NCBI GenBank assembly: GCA_025355395.1
Contig: JANXZT010000068.1
Coordinates: forward strand, 1-5,678
Direction: 5' to 3'
DNA length: 5,678 nucleotides
From: Betaproteobacteria bacterium
GTDB taxonomy: Bacteria; Pseudomonadota; Gammaproteobacteria; Burkholderiales; Casimicrobiaceae
Shown here piece after piece: positions 5,418 to 5,678 of this stretch. The translations under genes were made by a program, and so were the position numbers. How positions within the stretch are numbered: the first letter of the stretch is position 1; the number at the start of each line of letters is the position of its first letter. The notes beneath the pieces are model-generated. The model did no database searches. It worked only from the letters and a program-made list of their open reading frames with translations, and was not told where the DNA came from.

Positions 5418-5678
5418 CTGCATCGGCATATACGGCCGTGCGGGCAATCCGGATGCACACCGGAAATGGAGGCGCGCTGTAAGTGGGGTCTGGAAGTGGG
5501 GTCAGATACGATTTTTCGAAACAGCGACCTCGTTCGCCAGCAGTCGCGGGCGGAAAAGTCGTGTCTGACTTCACTTCCAAAAAGTCGTATCTGACCCCAC
5601 TTCCAGACCCCACTTACAGCGCGCCTCCATTTCCGGTGTGCATCCGGATTGCCCGCACGGCCGTATATGCCGATGCAG
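5418..5678. repeat. Long near-perfect inverted repeat (99-bp arms)
   Basis: Positions 5418-5516 are the reverse complement of 5580-5678 with a single mismatch (5512 against 5584), around a 63-nt spacer (5517-5579). The right arm reaches the last base of the window, so the palindrome may continue. Each arm carries two AAGTGGGGTC units, at 5481-5490 and 5494-5503 in the left arm, the second continuing as AGATACGA. A small inner inverted repeat, CCGGATTG (5409-5416)/CAATCCGG (5445-5452), overlaps the outer edge. I recall GTGGGGTCAGATACGA-type sequences as dispersed palindromes in beta- and gammaproteobacteria, sometimes beside REP-associated (IS200-like) transposases, but no transposase is visible here. 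It could be a miniature mobile element, or two element ends facing each other. It lies 94 bp upstream of the DUF4331 start and probably covers or borders its promoter. Confidence 0.85.
5556..5605. repeat. Two 24-nt direct copies at the palindrome spacer/right arm
   Basis: AAGTCGTGTCTGACTTCACT at 5556 and AAGTCGTATCTGACCCCACT at 5582 begin two 24-nt units that match at 21 of 24 positions with a period of 26. The first, diverged copy lies in the non-paired spacer; the second is part of the right arm of the palindrome. This suggests local duplication of one end motif followed by divergence of the inner copy. Confidence 0.6.

Noticed and set aside
5325..5447. 41-residue N-terminal extension of the DUF4331 protein
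   Set aside because: GAGGAG at 5331-5336 with 6-nt spacing and a proper signal peptide place the start at 5324. The extension would bury the signal peptide.
5418..5678. CRISPR array
   Set aside because: The repeats are inverted arms of one palindrome plus two tandem motif copies. There is no series of regular repeats with unique spacers and no cas gene.

Overview
This GC-rich 5.7 kb window looks like chromosomal DNA from a proteobacterium, most likely beta- or gammaproteobacterial. That placement rests on the style of the genes, on an intergenic repeat of the 'CCCGCCTGCGCGGG' kind common in those genomes, and on GTGGGGTCAGATACGA-type palindromic repeats. No rRNA, tRNA or marker gene fixes the taxon. 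The window edges fall beside nikR and inside a palindrome, so it may be a metagenomic contig or a contig end.

Layout: (1) On the minus strand at 46-519 lies nikR, a nickel-responsive ribbon-helix-helix regulator with an unusual His-rich tail. (2) A 296-base divergent intergenic region holds the likely nikR promoter and a structured GC-rich intergenic repeat directly upstream of modA. (3) On the plus strand at 816-3713 lies a complete molybdate-type ABC importer: modA (periplasmic binding protein), modB (permease) and modC (ATPase with C-terminal TOBE domain). modB and modC are one base apart, but modA and modB are separated by a 285-bp non-coding element with ~31-bp terminal inverted repeats and two internal hairpins. 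Its left end abuts the modA stop codon and its right end carries the apparent Shine-Dalgarno of modB. (4) A short convergent gap contains an intrinsic terminator acting on the minus strand. (5) On the minus strand at 3777-5324 lies a secreted DUF4331-family protein of unknown function. (6) Upstream of it, running to the window edge, is a ~99-bp, almost perfect inverted repeat around a 63-nt spacer.

How the parts may work together: ModA captures molybdate (possibly tungstate) in the periplasm, the ModB dimer moves it through the inner membrane, and ModC supplies ATP hydrolysis. NikR senses nickel and is divergently placed, so it might control modABC as well as itself, but I found no convincing NikR operator. 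The DUF4331 gene is convergent with the mod genes, has its own terminator and no visible functional link to them. The most notable non-coding content is three different structured repeats in three of the four intergenic regions. I see no evidence of a new multi-gene system; the best leads are the element splitting the mod operon, the NikR/Mod pairing and the long palindrome.
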